Positions 1 through 6,678 of a stretch of 12,846 nucleotides of DNA are shown piece after piece. Within the stretch, counting starts at the first letter, position 1. Each line of letters begins with the position of its first letter. Made by a program: the position numbers and the translations under genes. The notes beneath the pieces were generated by a model. It did no database searches, was not told where the DNA came from, and worked only from the letters and a program-made list of their open reading frames with translations. The DNA comes from an uncultured Collinsella sp. (lineage in GTDB: Bacteria; Actinomycetota; Coriobacteriia; Coriobacteriales; Coriobacteriaceae): assembly GCA_902489855.1 (NCBI GenBank), contig CABUBS010000046.1, forward strand, positions 1 to 12,846. Reading direction: 5' to 3'.

Positions 1-78
1 GAGGCCGCGCTTCTCGACTATCTCGTCCACGTTTGGATCGTATGGGTTGGGGCGAGCCGGTCGCAAGGCGAGTGTTAG
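1..78 (+). CDS. Possible C-terminal tail of an unrecognised upstream gene (partial)
   Basis: Frame 1 is open from the window edge for 25 codons and stops at TAG 76-78, overlapping the end of the convergent glutaredoxin gene by 4 nt. The tail is partly hydrophobic and ends in Gly-Glu-Cys. It is too short to assign, and another plus-strand frame is also open here, so the reading frame itself is uncertain. The stretch could equally be non-coding sequence downstream of the glutaredoxin gene. Confidence 0.25.
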   Translation, partial: EAALLDYLVHVWIVWVGASRSQGEC

Positions 79-320
79 AGCAGATTCTCCTGCACCCATG
101 CGATGATGTCGCTCGATTCGTAGAGTGGCTTGCCGTCGATGAACAGGCAGGGAACCTGGCGCTTTCCGCCGACGGCGATGAGTGCCTGTTCGGCTTCAGC
201 GTCGGTTGAGATATTGCGCTCGGGGATGGTCACGCCGTTATCCGCCAGGAAGTGCTTCACCTTAATGCAATATGGGCATCCGGTCATAACGTAGAGCACG
301 AGCTCGTGATTACTAGCCAT
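75..320 (-). CDS. Glutaredoxin, small dithiol type
   Basis: An 81-residue thioredoxin-fold protein that would reduce disulfides or glutathione/low-molecular-weight thiol mixed disulfides in the cytoplasm. The active site is Cys15-Pro-Tyr-Cys18, the classical dithiol glutaredoxin motif, after a beta strand of hydrophobic residues. The cis-proline loop is Gln-Val-Pro57, followed by the usual Phe-Ile-Asp-Gly turn and a C-terminal Glu-Ser-Ser-Asp-Ile helix start. Length fits bacterial NrdH/GrxC-like proteins. I chose the ATG at 318-320 because GGAG lies 4 nt upstream; an in-frame start at 359 would add 13 residues unlike the family and has no ribosome site. It follows the XRE-TipAS regulator on the same strand after 51 bp without a clear promoter, so it may be co-transcribed with it. 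Physiological substrate unknown. Confidence 0.88.
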   Translation of the reverse strand: MASNHELVLYVMTGCPYCIKVKHFLADNGVTIPERNISTDAEAEQALIAVGGKRQVPCLFIDGKPLYESSDIIAWVQENLL

Positions 321-371
321 AGGTCTCCAATCGGTTGAGGTTTTGATTGAAATACCCAAAGTCGCCGCGGT

Positions 372-1199
372 CTATGCGCACGCCAACGACGACTCGATGG
401 CCTGGACCAGAAACGCCGTGGCTCCGGTGCCGCAGGGCTTGTCGTAGTAGTCGATGAAGCGCTGATCGGCAAGATAGCCGTGGGCGAGGCCCAGGTACGC
501 TTCGTCTTGGGGCTCGTGTCCCCAGTTGAGAGCAATCCAGCGACGATGCATCGCGACAAGCTTGCGCGCCTCGCTTCCATCCGGTTCGCCGTCGCCCATG
601 GCGATCGAGAGCTGGCCCAGAATAGCGCGTTCAAGTTCCTTCATGTCGTTCCATGTCTCGGAGTCCATGTCCAGCAGTGCCTCGTTTGCTGCATCGACGG
701 CCTCGTCGCCATAGCGCGCCCGCGCCTCGGCACCGTAGCGCTCCTCGTTTTCCTGCACGGTACGCCAGCGCTCCAGTTGCGGCAGGACAGCGCCCATAAG
801 CGAGACGGCTTCGTCGAGCGACATGCCGGTGTTTTGTGCCAGGCGCGGGGCACAATCCTCAATCATCGCCTCCATCGTGGTCTCGTAGGTGTACTTGCCG
901 TGGTCGTAGCACCACTTGCAGTAATGGTCGGTCGTGGCGCCGTGGGCATCGGTGCCGCAGTCGTCGGGCGTGAGTATCATGCCGCAGCTCTGGCAATAGT
1001 GCTCGGGCATTTCGAGCAGATGGGACAGAGGCTCGCCGGTCACGGCGGCGATGAGCTTCATCATGTCGATGCCAGGGGTGACTTCGCCGCGCTCCCAACG
1101 GCTGACGGCTTGGCGTGTGACGAAGAGCTTGGCGGCGAGCTGCTCCTGGGTAAGGCGATGGGCGCGACGGACAGCAATGAGCTTTTCTGCGAAGGCCAT
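372..1199 (-). CDS. XRE-family regulator with zinc ribbon and TipAS-like effector domain
   Basis: A 275-residue protein with three recognisable parts. Residues 5-60 are an XRE/Cro-type helix-turn-helix (LTQEQLA, then VTRQAVSRWERG), a DNA-binding domain. Residues 67-112 are a zinc ribbon resembling PF12674, with Cys69-x2-Cys72 and Cys94-x2-Cys97 as likely ligands and the family's typical GKYTYETTMEAMI tail. Residues about 145-272 resemble the TipAS effector domain (PF07739) of TipA, Mta and AlbA: an all-helical, charged region ending in FIDYYDKPCG and AFLVQAI. TipAS domains bind thiopeptides and other hydrophobic drugs, so the protein is probably a ligand-responsive transcription factor; the ligand is unknown. 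The start has AAGGAG 5 nt upstream. Its promoter is flanked by a perfect palindrome, suggesting autoregulation. TipAS is classically attached to a MerR-type HTH, so the XRE arrangement is notable. The zinc-ribbon and TipAS calls rest on motif memory, not a profile search. Confidence 0.8.
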   Translation of the reverse strand: MAFAEKLIAVRRAHRLTQEQLAAKLFVTRQAVSRWERGEVTPGIDMMKLIAAVTGEPLSHLLEMPEHYCQSCGMILTPDDCGTDAHGATTDHYCKWCYDHGKYTYETTMEAMIEDCAPRLAQNTGMSLDEAVSLMGAVLPQLERWRTVQENEERYGAEARARYGDEAVDAANEALLDMDSETWNDMKELERAILGQLSIAMGDGEPDGSEARKLVAMHRRWIALNWGHEPQDEAYLGLAHGYLADQRFIDYYDKPCGTGATAFLVQAIESSLACA

Positions 1200-1229
1200 A
1201 ACGGCTCCTTTCTGCTGGTTGATGGCTTA

Positions 1230-1258
1230 AGCATACGCGGCAGCAGGCACCCTTCCAA
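1230..1258 (-). promoter_or_regulatory. Sigma70-type promoter of the XRE-TipAS regulator
   Basis: On the minus strand a -35 box TTGGAA (1253-1258) and a -10 box TATGCT (1230-1235) are separated by exactly 17 bp. Transcription would start about 1223, leaving a leader of roughly 24 nt with the AAGGAG ribosome site. This is the best-formed promoter in the window. Confidence 0.65.
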
Positions 1259-1273
1259 GCAACCGTTGGTTGC
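1259..1273. promoter_or_regulatory. Perfect palindrome beside the regulator's -35 box (candidate operator)
   Basis: GCAACC-GTT-GGTTGC is a perfect inverted repeat with 6-bp arms and a 3-bp centre. It abuts the upstream edge of the minus-strand -35 box, where a dimeric HTH protein would compete with or contact RNA polymerase. A second perfect 10-bp palindrome, TTGCGCGCAA, lies at 1297-1306, and both share a TTGC element. Binding by the adjacent XRE protein is an inference from position. Confidence 0.45.
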
Positions 1274-1326
1274 ACGACGGGGACCGCGGCGAAGAATTGC
1301 GCGCAACGCCCCACACCTCCATGCCG

Positions 1327-1332
1327 TACAAT
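1327..1332 (+). promoter_or_regulatory. Candidate -10 box of trmO
   Basis: TACAAT lies 7 nt before the ATG at 1340. No good -35 box is seen at 17 bp; a TTGCGC lies too far away (24 bp). If this is the -10 box, transcription would start at or next to the ATG and trmO would be leaderless. Confidence 0.35.
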
Positions 1333-1339
1333 GACTGGC

Positions 1340-2077
1340 ATGGAACCTATCGCACGCATACATACCGACCTGCCGCAGAAGTTCGGCATTCCGCGCAACA
1401 GCTTTTTGGCGCCTCATCTTGAGGGGCACATTGTCTTTGAGCCGGAGTTTGCCTCTAATGCCGCGGTTGCAGGGCTCGAGTCCTTCTCGCACTTATGGCT
1501 GCTTTGGCGTTTTGAAAATGGAACGCCCGGCGGCACGGCAAAAGACATCGCTGCCGATGCCAAAACACAGGACAAAACCGGCACTAATGCCAAGTGGTCA
1601 AAGACCGTGCGCCCGCCTCGTTTGGGCGGTGCCGAACGCGTGGGCGTGTTTGCCACGCGCAGCCCGTTTCGCCCTAATCCCATCGGCCTCACTTGCGTAA
1701 AGCTCGATCGCGTTGAGCTCACGGCTGACGGTCCCATCATTCACGTACTGGGAGCCGACCTGCGCGACGGTACGCCCATCTACGACATCAAGCCCTACAT
1801 TCCGTTTGCGGACTGTCATCCGGACGCAACGGGCGGATGGATTGAGGACGCCCCGTGGCAAGAGCTCGACGTCGAGTTTCCGCAGGCACTGCAAGACAAG
1901 GTCCTGCCCGCAAAACTGTCCGGCCTGATCGAGGTTCTTCGCCAGGATCCGCGCCGCGCCGGCAGCAAACACGAGCCCGATCGTGTCTACCACTTGGCTT
2001 ATGCTGGGCTCGACGCGTCGTTTACGGTCGACGGGGCGCAGCTTACCGTGGTAGACGTTAGCGAGGCGCAAAGCTAG
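1340..2077 (+). CDS. trmO: tRNA (adenine37-N6)-methyltransferase TrmO
   Basis: A 245-residue member of the TrmO/TsaA (YaeB, COG1720) family, which uses S-adenosylmethionine to methylate N6 of t6A37 in threonine tRNA. The beta-barrel core is clear: an N-terminal strand with PIARIHTD, the FSHLWLLWRF segment, the signature RVGVFATRSPFRPNPIGLT, and GADLRDGTPIYDIKPYIPFAD. Length is close to the 235 residues of E. coli TrmO, with a C-terminal extension of the usual kind ending in a predicted strand. Two in-frame ATGs exist, at 1331 and 1340. I prefer 1340 because it begins MEPIARI as homologues do and because the earlier ATG lies inside the TACAAT candidate -10 box. Neither has a Shine-Dalgarno sequence. 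The gene diverges from the XRE-TipAS regulator and precedes the malY-like gene by 114 bp. Confidence 0.9.
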   Translation: MEPIARIHTDLPQKFGIPRNSFLAPHLEGHIVFEPEFASNAAVAGLESFSHLWLLWRFENGTPGGTAKDIAADAKTQDKTGTNAKWSKTVRPPRLGGAERVGVFATRSPFRPNPIGLTCVKLDRVELTADGPIIHVLGADLRDGTPIYDIKPYIPFADCHPDATGGWIEDAPWQELDVEFPQALQDKVLPAKLSGLIEVLRQDPRRAGSKHEPDRVYHLAYAGLDASFTVDGAQLTVVDVSEAQS

Positions 2078-2093
2078 CCACTGCGGCGTTTAC

Positions 2094-2129
2094 ACTCAGG
2101 TCAAACTTAGCATTAAAACTCATGTCAAA
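2094..2129 (+). repeat. Two direct 12-bp repeats, 24 bp apart, upstream of the malY-like gene
   Basis: ACTCAGGTCAAA (2094-2105) and ACTCATGTCAAA (2118-2129) match at 11 of 12 bases with a 24-bp period. The second copy overlaps the candidate -35 box of the following gene. The arrangement would suit a regulator binding one face of the DNA as two adjacent units, but a chance AT-rich similarity cannot be excluded. Confidence 0.35.
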
Positions 2130-2151
2130 ACCTCCCGTACTGGTGGACAAT
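2122..2151 (+). promoter_or_regulatory. Candidate promoter of the malY-like gene
   Basis: ATGTCA (2122-2127, four of six matches to the -35 consensus) and GACAAT (2146-2151) are separated by 18 bp. The -10 box lies 40 nt before the ATG at 2192, which gives a plausible leader carrying the AGGAG ribosome site at 2181-2185. Confidence 0.4.
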
Positions 2152-2191
2152 AACGCCTACCGAACCAATCCGCTTTGCACAGGAGCCCAGC

Positions 2192-3406
2192 ATGAAATAC
2201 GACTTCACCTCAATCATCGACCGCCACGGCATGGATGCCATCGCCGTTGACTCCTGGGGCGAGATCCCCGGCATGGCGCCAAACGTTCCCGACGAGGGCT
2301 TCGACCGCATCCCGATGTGGGTGGCGGATATGAACTTCGCCACGGTGCCGACGGTCCAGGAACACATCATTCAACGTGCTCAGCACCCTATGTTTGGCTA
2401 CTTCGATCCACGCGCCGAGTACTTCGATAGCATCATCGAATGGCAGAGCCGTCGCAATGGCGTTGAGGGCTTGGCGCCGGAGCATATCGGCTACGAAAAC
2501 GGCGTGCTGGGCGGTGTCGTGTCGACGTTGCGCGCATATGTCCAGCCGGGCGATGCGGTGCTGGTCCACAGTCCCACCTACATCGGCTTTACCAAGTCCA
2601 TCGAGGCTGCGGGCTATCGCATTGTCCACAGCCCGCTTAGGCTCGACGACCAAGGCGTGTGGCGTATGGACTTTGAGGACATGGAGCAAAAGCTCGCCCA
2701 AAACCATATCCATGCCGCGGTGTTCTGCTCGCCGCACAATCCCTGCGGCCGCGTATGGGAGCGCGACGAGATCGAGCACGCCATGGATATCTATCGCCAG
2801 CACGATTGCGTGGTGATCTCGGACGAGATTTGGTCCGATATCATCCTGCCGGGTCACAAGCATATCCCGACGCAGTCGGTGAGCGAGGATGCCCGCATGC
2901 GCACGGTTGCCCTCTACGCGCCCAGCAAGACGTTCAACCTGGCGGGCCTGGTCGGCAGCTACCACATCATCTATAACGAGACGTTGCGCGACCGCGTGTG
3001 CGCCGTGTCCAACAAGACTCACTACAACGAGATGAATGTCCTCTCCATGCATGCGCTTATCGGTGCCTACCAGCCGCAAGGCTACGAGTGGGTGGACGAG
3101 CTCAACCAGGTGCTTGCCGGCAATATCGAGTACTTCTGCACGCATGCAGAAAAACATTGGAAGGGCGTCACGTTTTCGCGTCCGCAGGGCACCTACATGG
3201 TGTTTCTGGACTGCACCGAGTGGTGCCGCGAGCATGGCCGCGATATTCAGTGGCTGCTCGACGAGGGGGCGCGCGTGGGCGTGGGGTATCAGGACGGCCG
3301 CCCGTTCCACGGGCCCTGCCACATTCGCGTGAATCTGGCGCTGCCGCTTTCGCGCGTGAGGGAAGCGTGCGACCGCCTGGACCGCTACGTTTTTAATGCA
3401 CGGTAA
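2192..3406 (+). CDS. MalY/PatB-family PLP-dependent aminotransferase / C-S lyase
   Basis: A 404-residue fold-type I PLP enzyme of the MalY/PatB group, cytoplasmic. These enzymes cleave the C-S bond of cystathionine or cysteine conjugates (cystathionine beta-lyase), releasing a thiol, pyruvate and ammonia; E. coli MalY also represses the maltose regulon. The N-terminus has the subgroup hallmark PMWVADMNFATVP near residues 40-53 and a HPMFGYF segment. PLP-site residues are visible: Asn183 in SPHNPCGRVW, Asp211 in VISDEIWSDI, and the Schiff-base Lys246 in YAPSKTFNLAGL. Arg near the C-terminus in HIRVNLALP would bind the substrate carboxylate. E. coli MalY is 390 residues, so it is full length. 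AGGAG lies 6 nt before the ATG. It may also act as an aminotransferase; the sequence does not decide the substrate. It is followed directly by a strong hairpin. Confidence 0.9.
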   Translation: MKYDFTSIIDRHGMDAIAVDSWGEIPGMAPNVPDEGFDRIPMWVADMNFATVPTVQEHIIQRAQHPMFGYFDPRAEYFDSIIEWQSRRNGVEGLAPEHIGYENGVLGGVVSTLRAYVQPGDAVLVHSPTYIGFTKSIEAAGYRIVHSPLRLDDQGVWRMDFEDMEQKLAQNHIHAAVFCSPHNPCGRVWERDEIEHAMDIYRQHDCVVISDEIWSDIILPGHKHIPTQSVSEDARMRTVALYAPSKTFNLAGLVGSYHIIYNETLRDRVCAVSNKTHYNEMNVLSMHALIGAYQPQGYEWVDELNQVLAGNIEYFCTHAEKHWKGVTFSRPQGTYMVFLDCTEWCREHGRDIQWLLDEGARVGVGYQDGRPFHGPCHIRVNLALPLSRVREACDRLDRYVFNAR

Positions 3407-3418
3407 GTGCGCGCTGCA

Positions 3419-3456
3419 TGCGGGGCCTTCTGCCAAGTCGGCTAGAAGGCCCCGCA
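3419..3456 (+). terminator. Hairpin terminator after the malY-like gene
   Basis: A perfect 13-bp GC-rich stem (3419-3431 with 3444-3456) encloses a 12-nt loop in which GCC and GGC can pair further. It starts 12 nt after the stop codon. No T-tract follows, so it may not be a textbook intrinsic terminator, but position and strength support a 3'-end role. Confidence 0.65.
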
Positions 3457-3502
3457 GGGTAAAGCGTCTGTAACCATTGGGCGCTCGAGTGGTTTCATTT
3501 GC

Positions 3503-3508
3503 TATTAT
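3503..3508 (+). promoter_or_regulatory. Weak candidate -10 box upstream of the solute-binding protein gene
   Basis: TATTAT sits in the only AT-rich patch between the upstream terminator and the ATG at 3551. The nearest -35-like TTGGGC is 20 bp away, which is too far, so the exact promoter is uncertain. A promoter is nevertheless expected here because the upstream gene ends in a strong hairpin. Confidence 0.25.
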
Positions 3509-3550
3509 TTTTAACCATTTCAGTCTGTAAGCAGGATCGTCTGGAGCTCG

Positions 3551-4420
3551 ATGAGAAGACCTCGCCGCTCGGTTGCCATATCGTTGTTTGTTGCGCTTGT
3601 AGTGGCGAGTGCTTTTGTCGTAGCGATAGCTGGCTGTTCTGGGTCGAATGACGAGGCCTCGGCGTCTGCATCAAAAGGCCTGGATGCCTCTCAGGTCAAA
3701 GACGACGACCTTAAGACGCTCAACGTCGGCAGCGACCTCTACCCACCGTTTGTGTATACCGACGAGTATGGCGATATCGTTGGCCTGGATGTCGAGATAT
3801 TGACCGAGGCTTTGGCCCGCATTGGTTACAAGCCAAAATACCAGCTGATCGACTGGGAAAAGAAGAAAGAGCTGCTGGCAAGCGGCGAGCTCGATTGCGT
3901 CATGGGCAGCTTTAGCATGACGGGTCGCGAAAGCGAATATCGTTGGGCCGGCCCGTACCTTGCGAGCCGCCAGGTGGTCGCGGTCAATCCCGAAAGCGAC
4001 ATCTACACGCTCGCCGATCTTGAGGGCAGGGTCGTGGGGGTGCAGTCCACCACCAAGCCCGAGGGCATTTTGCTCAATCATACAAATGAAAAGGTTCCGC
4101 AAATCAAGGAGCTCTACAGCTTCTCGGACCGCTCATACCTGAACCCGGCGCTCGTCGAGGGCCTGGTCGACGCCATTGCCGCACATGAGTCCTCGCTGCT
4201 CACCTATGAAAAAGACTATGGCGTGACGTATCGCATTCTGAACGAGCCGCTGCTGGAGGTTGGTTTGGGCACCGCTTTCGATCTCAACGACACGCGCGGT
4301 ATCGACGTTAAACTCACCCATGCCTACCAAGAAATGCTTGCCGATGGCACCATGGAGCGCCTGGTGTCAAAGTACTTTGATGACCCTGCACCATTTTTGA
4401 ATATGGAGGGCCTGTCGTGA
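3551..4420 (+). CDS. Extracytoplasmic solute-binding lipoprotein (SBP_bac_3 type), paired with a hybrid kinase
   Basis: A 289-residue lipoprotein. The signal peptide has Arg-rich residues 1-6, a hydrophobic core 8-27 and lipobox Ile-Ala-Gly-Cys29, so the mature protein should be anchored outside the membrane. A Ser/Ala/Asp-rich linker precedes the binding domain (about 56-278), which matches family 3 amino-acid-binding proteins (PF00497): LNVGSDLYPPF, VGLDVEILTEALAR, the ligand-carboxylate Arg126 in SMTGRESEYRW, and Asp207 in VDAIAAHESSL. An amino acid or similar small anion is the likely ligand. No permease or ATPase gene is nearby. Instead the stop TGA overlaps the GTG start of the histidine kinase (4-nt overlap), so the two are translationally coupled and the protein probably serves as the kinase's detachable sensor. 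GGAG lies 4 nt before the ATG. Confidence 0.88.
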   Translation: MRRPRRSVAISLFVALVVASAFVVAIAGCSGSNDEASASASKGLDASQVKDDDLKTLNVGSDLYPPFVYTDEYGDIVGLDVEILTEALARIGYKPKYQLIDWEKKKELLASGELDCVMGSFSMTGRESEYRWAGPYLASRQVVAVNPESDIYTLADLEGRVVGVQSTTKPEGILLNHTNEKVPQIKELYSFSDRSYLNPALVEGLVDAIAAHESSLLTYEKDYGVTYRILNEPLLEVGLGTAFDLNDTRGIDVKLTHAYQEMLADGTMERLVSKYFDDPAPFLNMEGLS

Positions 4421-6609
4421 TCGATGCGCCCGACCACGCCGTAGAGGAGCGCGGCAATCATTCGACTCGGGTATGGCTCCTTGCCGCCTTGGTGGGTATA
4501 GCGCTCTCGGTTGTCGCCGGCATGATGAGCTACGGCTACACCACGGCCCAGGCCGAGCAGCGCTTTGCCGGCGTTGTCGATTACGTGGCGACCCAGAGCC
4601 TTTCCTACGATGCGTTTAACAGCGCCTATGCGACCAAAAACCTGATTCGTGTGATGGAGATTGCCGGAGAGGTAGCGCGCGATATAAAGCGCGACGGCTC
4701 GGTGGATAACGCCGCGCTGGAGCAATATGCTGACCAGTTCAACGTGAGCGCACTGATCGTGACGGACGCATCGGGCAATTTGGTGTCCGAGTCCTCGACG
4801 GATGACGTGGGCTACGAGTCGCTTGCTACGTATCTCAAAGAGACGCCCGTGCTGGAGGTGGCAACCCATCCGCTTAAGTCCTATACCGCCCGCATTACGC
4901 TTGCGGATGATTCGGTCGCAGACATTGGCTGCGTAACCCGGCAGGATGGCGAGGGCATCGTTATCGCGGTAAGGCATCAGAGCGCGAAGGCAGTTGCAAG
5001 CAATACACTCAAACTGCAGAGCCTGCTTGATGGCTATGAAACCATCGATAGCGGCAATATCGTGATCGAAAACGATGGCAAGGTCGTTGCGACCAATGCC
5101 GTCGAACCCACCGTATTGGGCGTGTTCGACCTGCCCGCGACGGACGCCATCATTGTCGACGAAATTAAGGATCGATGCCTGCCCGGCAAAGTCCGACTGG
5201 TCAACGTCAACGGCGAGTGGTATTTGGGCACATACGGCAAAGCGCAAAAATTCTACGTGTACACCTATGCCTCGGCGCAGCGCTACTTTGAGGTCGTCGC
5301 GGCTGTCGCTGCCGGCGTGCTGGTGCTCTACAGCGGTGTTGTAGCCACTGTTGTGATGGTGCGTCGCCGCGCTGATCGTCGACGTTTGACGGACTTGCTG
5401 CAGCAGGAGCGCGACTATGGCGACAAGCTGGCAAAGGCGGCGCGTGAGGCCTCGTCTGCCAACTCGGCAAAGACGGAGTTTCTGCGTCGCATGAGCCACG
5501 ATCTGCGTACGCCCATCAACGGCATTCGCGGTATGGTTGAGGTCGGCGATGCCAATGCGGACGATCTGCAAAAGCAGGCCGAGTGCCGCTCAAAGATCTG
5601 GACGGCATCGGGACTGCTGCTCGACCTTGCGAATGAGGCGCTCGATATGAGTCGCCTGGAGAGCGGCCAGGTCGATCTGGAGCTTGTTCCCACAAATTTG
5701 GTGACCCTCAACCACGAGGTGCGCGATATTCTGGAGCGCCAGGCCGAGGAGCGCCTGGTGACAATTATCTGCGACCAGCAGACGCTTAATCATCCCTATG
5801 CGCGGGTGAGCGTGACGCACCTCAAGCGCTTGTTGCTCAATATTGCCGGCAATGCCGTCAAGTACAACCGTCGGGGCGGTTATGTTCGCCTGACGTGCCG
5901 TGAGGTGGAGCCGGTGGATGGCGTCCTCGTCTATGAATACACGATTGCCGATAACGGTATTGGCATGAGTGAGGAGTTTCAACAGCACCTCTACGAGCCG
6001 TTTTGTCGCGAGGAGCAGCAGGTGGAAGGCGCTTCATCGGGAACTGGCCTGGGTGCGCCTATTGCCAAACAGTTGGTCGAGCTTATGGGCGGAACCATGA
6101 GCTTTTCGAGCATCTTGGGGCAGGGGACGACGTTTACCATCCGTCTGCCGTTTGAGAAGTGCAAGTGCTCCGAGATTCCTCAGGCAGTGCGCGTGAATGC
6201 GGGCGACGGCGATGCGCTCCAGGGCTTGCGCGTTTTGCTCGTAGAGGATAACGACCTGAATGCCGAGATCGCACAGTTTACGCTCGCCCGCGCCGGTGCC
6301 GTCGTGACGCATGCTAAGGATGGTGAGTCTGCCGTCGAGATGTTTGCCGCGAGCGCGCCGCACGAGTACGACGTGGTGTTGATGGATATCATGATGCCCG
6401 GTATCGATGGCCTTGAGGCCACGCGTCGGATTCGAGCGCTCGATCGCGAGGATGCCGCGACCACGCCGATTATCGCCGTGAGCGCCAACGCCTTTGCCGA
6501 CGATCGCAGGCTTTCGCGTGAGGCGGGCATGAACGCGCACCTGAGTAAACCAGTGAGTTCGCAGGAGCTCGTTGAGGCGCTTGCGCACATAGCCGCCGAC
6601 GCTTCATAA
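4417..6609 (+). CDS. Membrane hybrid sensor histidine kinase with C-terminal receiver domain
   Basis: A 730-residue hybrid kinase. Membrane segments at about 18-40 and 292-315 bracket an outside domain of about 250 residues, probably a double Cache/PAS-like sensor (ALIVTDASGNLV and GNIVIENDGKVVATN look like two strand-turn-strand repeats). Then come HisKA with phospho-acceptor His361 in MSHDLRTP, HATPase_c with N-box Asn475/Asn479, G1 box DNGIGM (512-517) and G2 box GTGLG, and a receiver domain (about 604-725) with Glu610-Asp611, phospho-acceptor Asp657 in LMDIMMPG, a conserved Ser in VSANA and Lys in SKP. All catalytic residues are present. There is no HPt domain or DNA-binding output. The start is GTG, with GGAGGG 6 nt upstream inside the preceding gene, which it overlaps by 4 nt. 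It probably senses ligand-loaded solute-binding protein; the downstream phosphorelay partner is not in the window. Its kinase half is clearly paralogous to the kinase encoded at 7201-10005. Confidence 0.92.
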   Translation: MIDAPDHAVEERGNHSTRVWLLAALVGIALSVVAGMMSYGYTTAQAEQRFAGVVDYVATQSLSYDAFNSAYATKNLIRVMEIAGEVARDIKRDGSVDNAALEQYADQFNVSALIVTDASGNLVSESSTDDVGYESLATYLKETPVLEVATHPLKSYTARITLADDSVADIGCVTRQDGEGIVIAVRHQSAKAVASNTLKLQSLLDGYETIDSGNIVIENDGKVVATNAVEPTVLGVFDLPATDAIIVDEIKDRCLPGKVRLVNVNGEWYLGTYGKAQKFYVYTYASAQRYFEVVAAVAAGVLVLYSGVVATVVMVRRRADRRRLTDLLQQERDYGDKLAKAAREASSANSAKTEFLRRMSHDLRTPINGIRGMVEVGDANADDLQKQAECRSKIWTASGLLLDLANEALDMSRLESGQVDLELVPTNLVTLNHEVRDILERQAEERLVTIICDQQTLNHPYARVSVTHLKRLLLNIAGNAVKYNRRGGYVRLTCREVEPVDGVLVYEYTIADNGIGMSEEFQQHLYEPFCREEQQVEGASSGTGLGAPIAKQLVELMGGTMSFSSILGQGTTFTIRLPFEKCKCSEIPQAVRVNAGDGDALQGLRVLLVEDNDLNAEIAQFTLARAGAVVTHAKDGESAVEMFAASAPHEYDVVLMDIMMPGIDGLEATRRIRALDREDAATTPIIAVSANAFADDRRLSREAGMNAHLSKPVSSQELVEALAHIAADAS

Positions 6610-6611
6610 GC

Positions 6612-6651
6612 ATATGGCCCGGTTCCAAGGTGGGTTGGAACCGGGCCATAT
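6612..6651. terminator. Bidirectional hairpin between two convergent operons
   Basis: A perfect 17-bp stem (6612-6628 with 6635-6651) with loop GGTGGG starts 3 nt after the plus-strand kinase stop and ends 27 nt before the minus-strand flavin-protein stop. Its symmetry suits both directions. Neither side has a T-tract. Confidence 0.7.
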
Positions 6652-6678
6652 TGCTATTGATGAGGCTTGCTGAGGGGC

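Noticed and set aside
480..1334. Long plus-strand open frame (284 codons) opposite the XRE-TipAS regulator
   Set aside because: It lies antisense to a clear HTH/zinc-ribbon protein with a ribosome site and promoter; its translation has no recognisable domain and reflects GC-rich codon mirroring.
2210..3436. 408-codon minus-strand open frame opposite the malY-like gene
   Set aside because: It mirrors a PLP enzyme with all catalytic residues; the translation has no family resemblance and it runs through the downstream terminator hairpin.
4324..5571. 415-codon minus-strand open frame opposite the first hybrid kinase
   Set aside because: Antisense shadow of a well-supported kinase gene, with no recognisable motif and no convincing ribosome site considered.
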